Assembly (NCBI RefSeq): GCF_900113435.1
Contig: NZ_FOPG01000002.1
Span: 372,001 to 436,000, forward strand
DNA: 64,000 bases
Direction: 5' to 3'
Source: Sulfitobacter dubius
GTDB taxonomy: Bacteria; Pseudomonadota; Alphaproteobacteria; Rhodobacterales; Rhodobacteraceae
Notes under the pieces: generated by a model
Told to the model about the DNA's origin: nothing
Databases searched by the model: none
Seen by the model: only the letters and a program-made list of their open reading frames with translations
Part shown: piece by piece, positions 63,235 through 64,000 of the stretch
Numbering within the stretch: the first letter of the stretch is position 1
How the letters are laid out: each line of letters begins with the position of its first letter
Made by a program: the position numbers and the translations under genes

Positions 63235-64000
63235 TTAGGTACTGACCAACGTCCGCTCGGCTCTTGCACGCGCCTGCGCGGCAAGGTCCGGCAGGCCAGT
63301 TTTTTCATAGACTTCGCTCAGCATCAGGTTCAGCGGCACGCCATCTGGATCATAGGTGCGGCGCATTTCCAAAACCTGTTGCGCGGCAGAGGCCCGACCA
63401 TCGCGCACCAGTGCATCAAGATGGATCTGCTCAAACAGATCGCGTTGGGCATGGCTGCCGCCGCATTCCGCCATCCGGGGCAGAGCCATGCCCAACGCGC
63501 GGATTGCGGTACTCCAATCCCCCTTGGCATGGGCGGCGATGCCACGAGCGGCAGGCAGGGCGACTTCGGCCCATGCGGCATGGTCGTAGGCAGTCGTTTC
63601 GGTGGCGCGGGCTTCGATTGCAGAGAGCATCTCTGCCGCCTCGGGTCGTTCGGTGCGGCAAAGGGCATAGAGGTATTGCAGCGTCAGGAAGGGGCTAACC
63701 GTGTCCTGCCCCCGGGCCGCTACATGATCTGCCACATCGCCCCAACGGTCTCCGACATCGACACCTGCAAACTCCATTCGCGCCAGCAGGGAAACAGCGC
63801 CTACCTGATCTTGGGAGTAATCCTTCTCCAACCCCCAAATATGTGTGTCATAGGCGGCACGTACGTCGTCATGGCGGCCCTGCGAGAGATAGAAAAGTGC
63901 CAGATGCCACCAATTGTGGCTGCGCATGAATGAGTTCAGATCGGTCCAAGTCTCGGCCACGCTTTCCATGAAGCGGGCGCCTTCGGCCACACGGCCTTCA
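63235..64000 (-). CDS. TTC38-type tetratricopeptide protein, N-terminus cut by window edge
   Basis: The visible C-terminal 255 codons encode a helical TPR protein. SHNWWHLALFYLSQGR is close to the usual TTC38-family segment, followed by repeats of GL..D....QVGAVSLLARMEFAGVD and others, and a C-terminal LPDLAAQARARAERTLVST. The family role is unknown. The stop lies 3 bases from the converging GST gene. The start is outside the window. Confidence 0.85.
   Translation of the reverse strand, partial: EGRVAEGARFMESVAETWTDLNSFMRSHNWWHLALFYLSQGRHDDVRAAYDTHIWGLEKDYSQDQVGAVSLLARMEFAGVDVGDRWGDVADHVAARGQDTVSPFLTLQYLYALCRTERPEAAEMLSAIEARATETTAYDHAAWAEVALPAARGIAAHAKGDWSTAIRALGMALPRMAECGGSHAQRDLFEQIHLDALVRDGRASAAQQVLEMRRTYDPDGVPLNLMLSEVYEKTGLPDLAAQARARAERTLVST

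Noticed and set aside
1-64000. Mobile elements, CRISPR arrays, tRNA and rRNA genes
   Set aside because: I looked for repeats with regular spacing, transposase motifs and tRNA-like gaps in each intergenic stretch and saw none; short gaps make hidden ones unlikely but not impossible.

Overview
The window is chromosomal DNA from an alphaproteobacterium of the order Rhodobacterales, most likely a marine Roseobacter-group organism (Sulfitobacter-like; the genus is a guess from protein style). The signs are the RegB-SenC-RegA redox system, alphaproteobacterial AddAB, a Mic60-HemY pair behind hemD, Tim44-like/MltA/Smr in a row, HemJ as protoporphyrinogen oxidase, and many short operons with ATGA/GTGA overlaps. 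No tRNA, rRNA, CRISPR array, insertion sequence or prophage was seen. It is a housekeeping region with two catabolic insertions.

The window carries a probable replication origin. About 400 bases without a gene (4391-4796) hold two perfect DnaA boxes, three near-matches, an A+T-rich stretch and three GANTC sites. Genes on the left (mnmG, mnmE, rho, hemJ) and right (maf, aroE, coaE, dnaQ) are all transcribed away from it. A perfect 16-base parS palindrome lies in the start of mnmG, 3.2 kb away.

Layout: 1-4390 mnmG (partial), mnmE, rho, hemJ; 4391-4796 oriC; 4797-7498 maf-aroE-coaE-dnaQ; 7502-8550 secB and fxsA; 8655-10929 Tim44-like protein, mltA, smr; 10926-14046 MFS gene and hslUV; 14147-15049 an A+T-richer gene of uncertain function; 15115-25521 a long leftward run trxA, addA, addB, murU, amgK, tsaE and a PAS-domain protein; 25608-28314 regB divergent from senC-regA; 28311-31240 GNAT and HD proteins, a small exported protein, ahcY; 31445-33105 a hyperacidic exported PRC-barrel protein, a DUF2853 protein and a candidate small RNA; 33131-35877 tsaD-gpsA-yciI-EVE; 35954-39787 hemD, mic60-like and hemY-like; 39777-43740 a GNAT gene and nadABC; 43875-52559 a MurR/RpiR regulator divergent from a TRAP transporter and catabolic operon; 52622-57018 cytochrome c2, idi, hemF, hemE, hemC; 57015-63231 LysR, hydantoinase A/B, FAH-family hydrolase, GST; 63235-64000 a partial TTC38-type TPR protein.

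The most promising candidate for an undescribed system is 44867-52559: an N-formylglutamate amidohydrolase-like enzyme, a tripartite TRAP transporter with a Tat-type binding protein, a glutamine-synthetase-like ligase, an aldehyde dehydrogenase and an iron-type alcohol dehydrogenase, under a divergent RpiR regulator. The set fits a gamma-glutamyl-protected route for an amino alcohol: uptake, glutamylation, two oxidations of the alcohol, then amide hydrolysis. The substrate is inferred, not shown.
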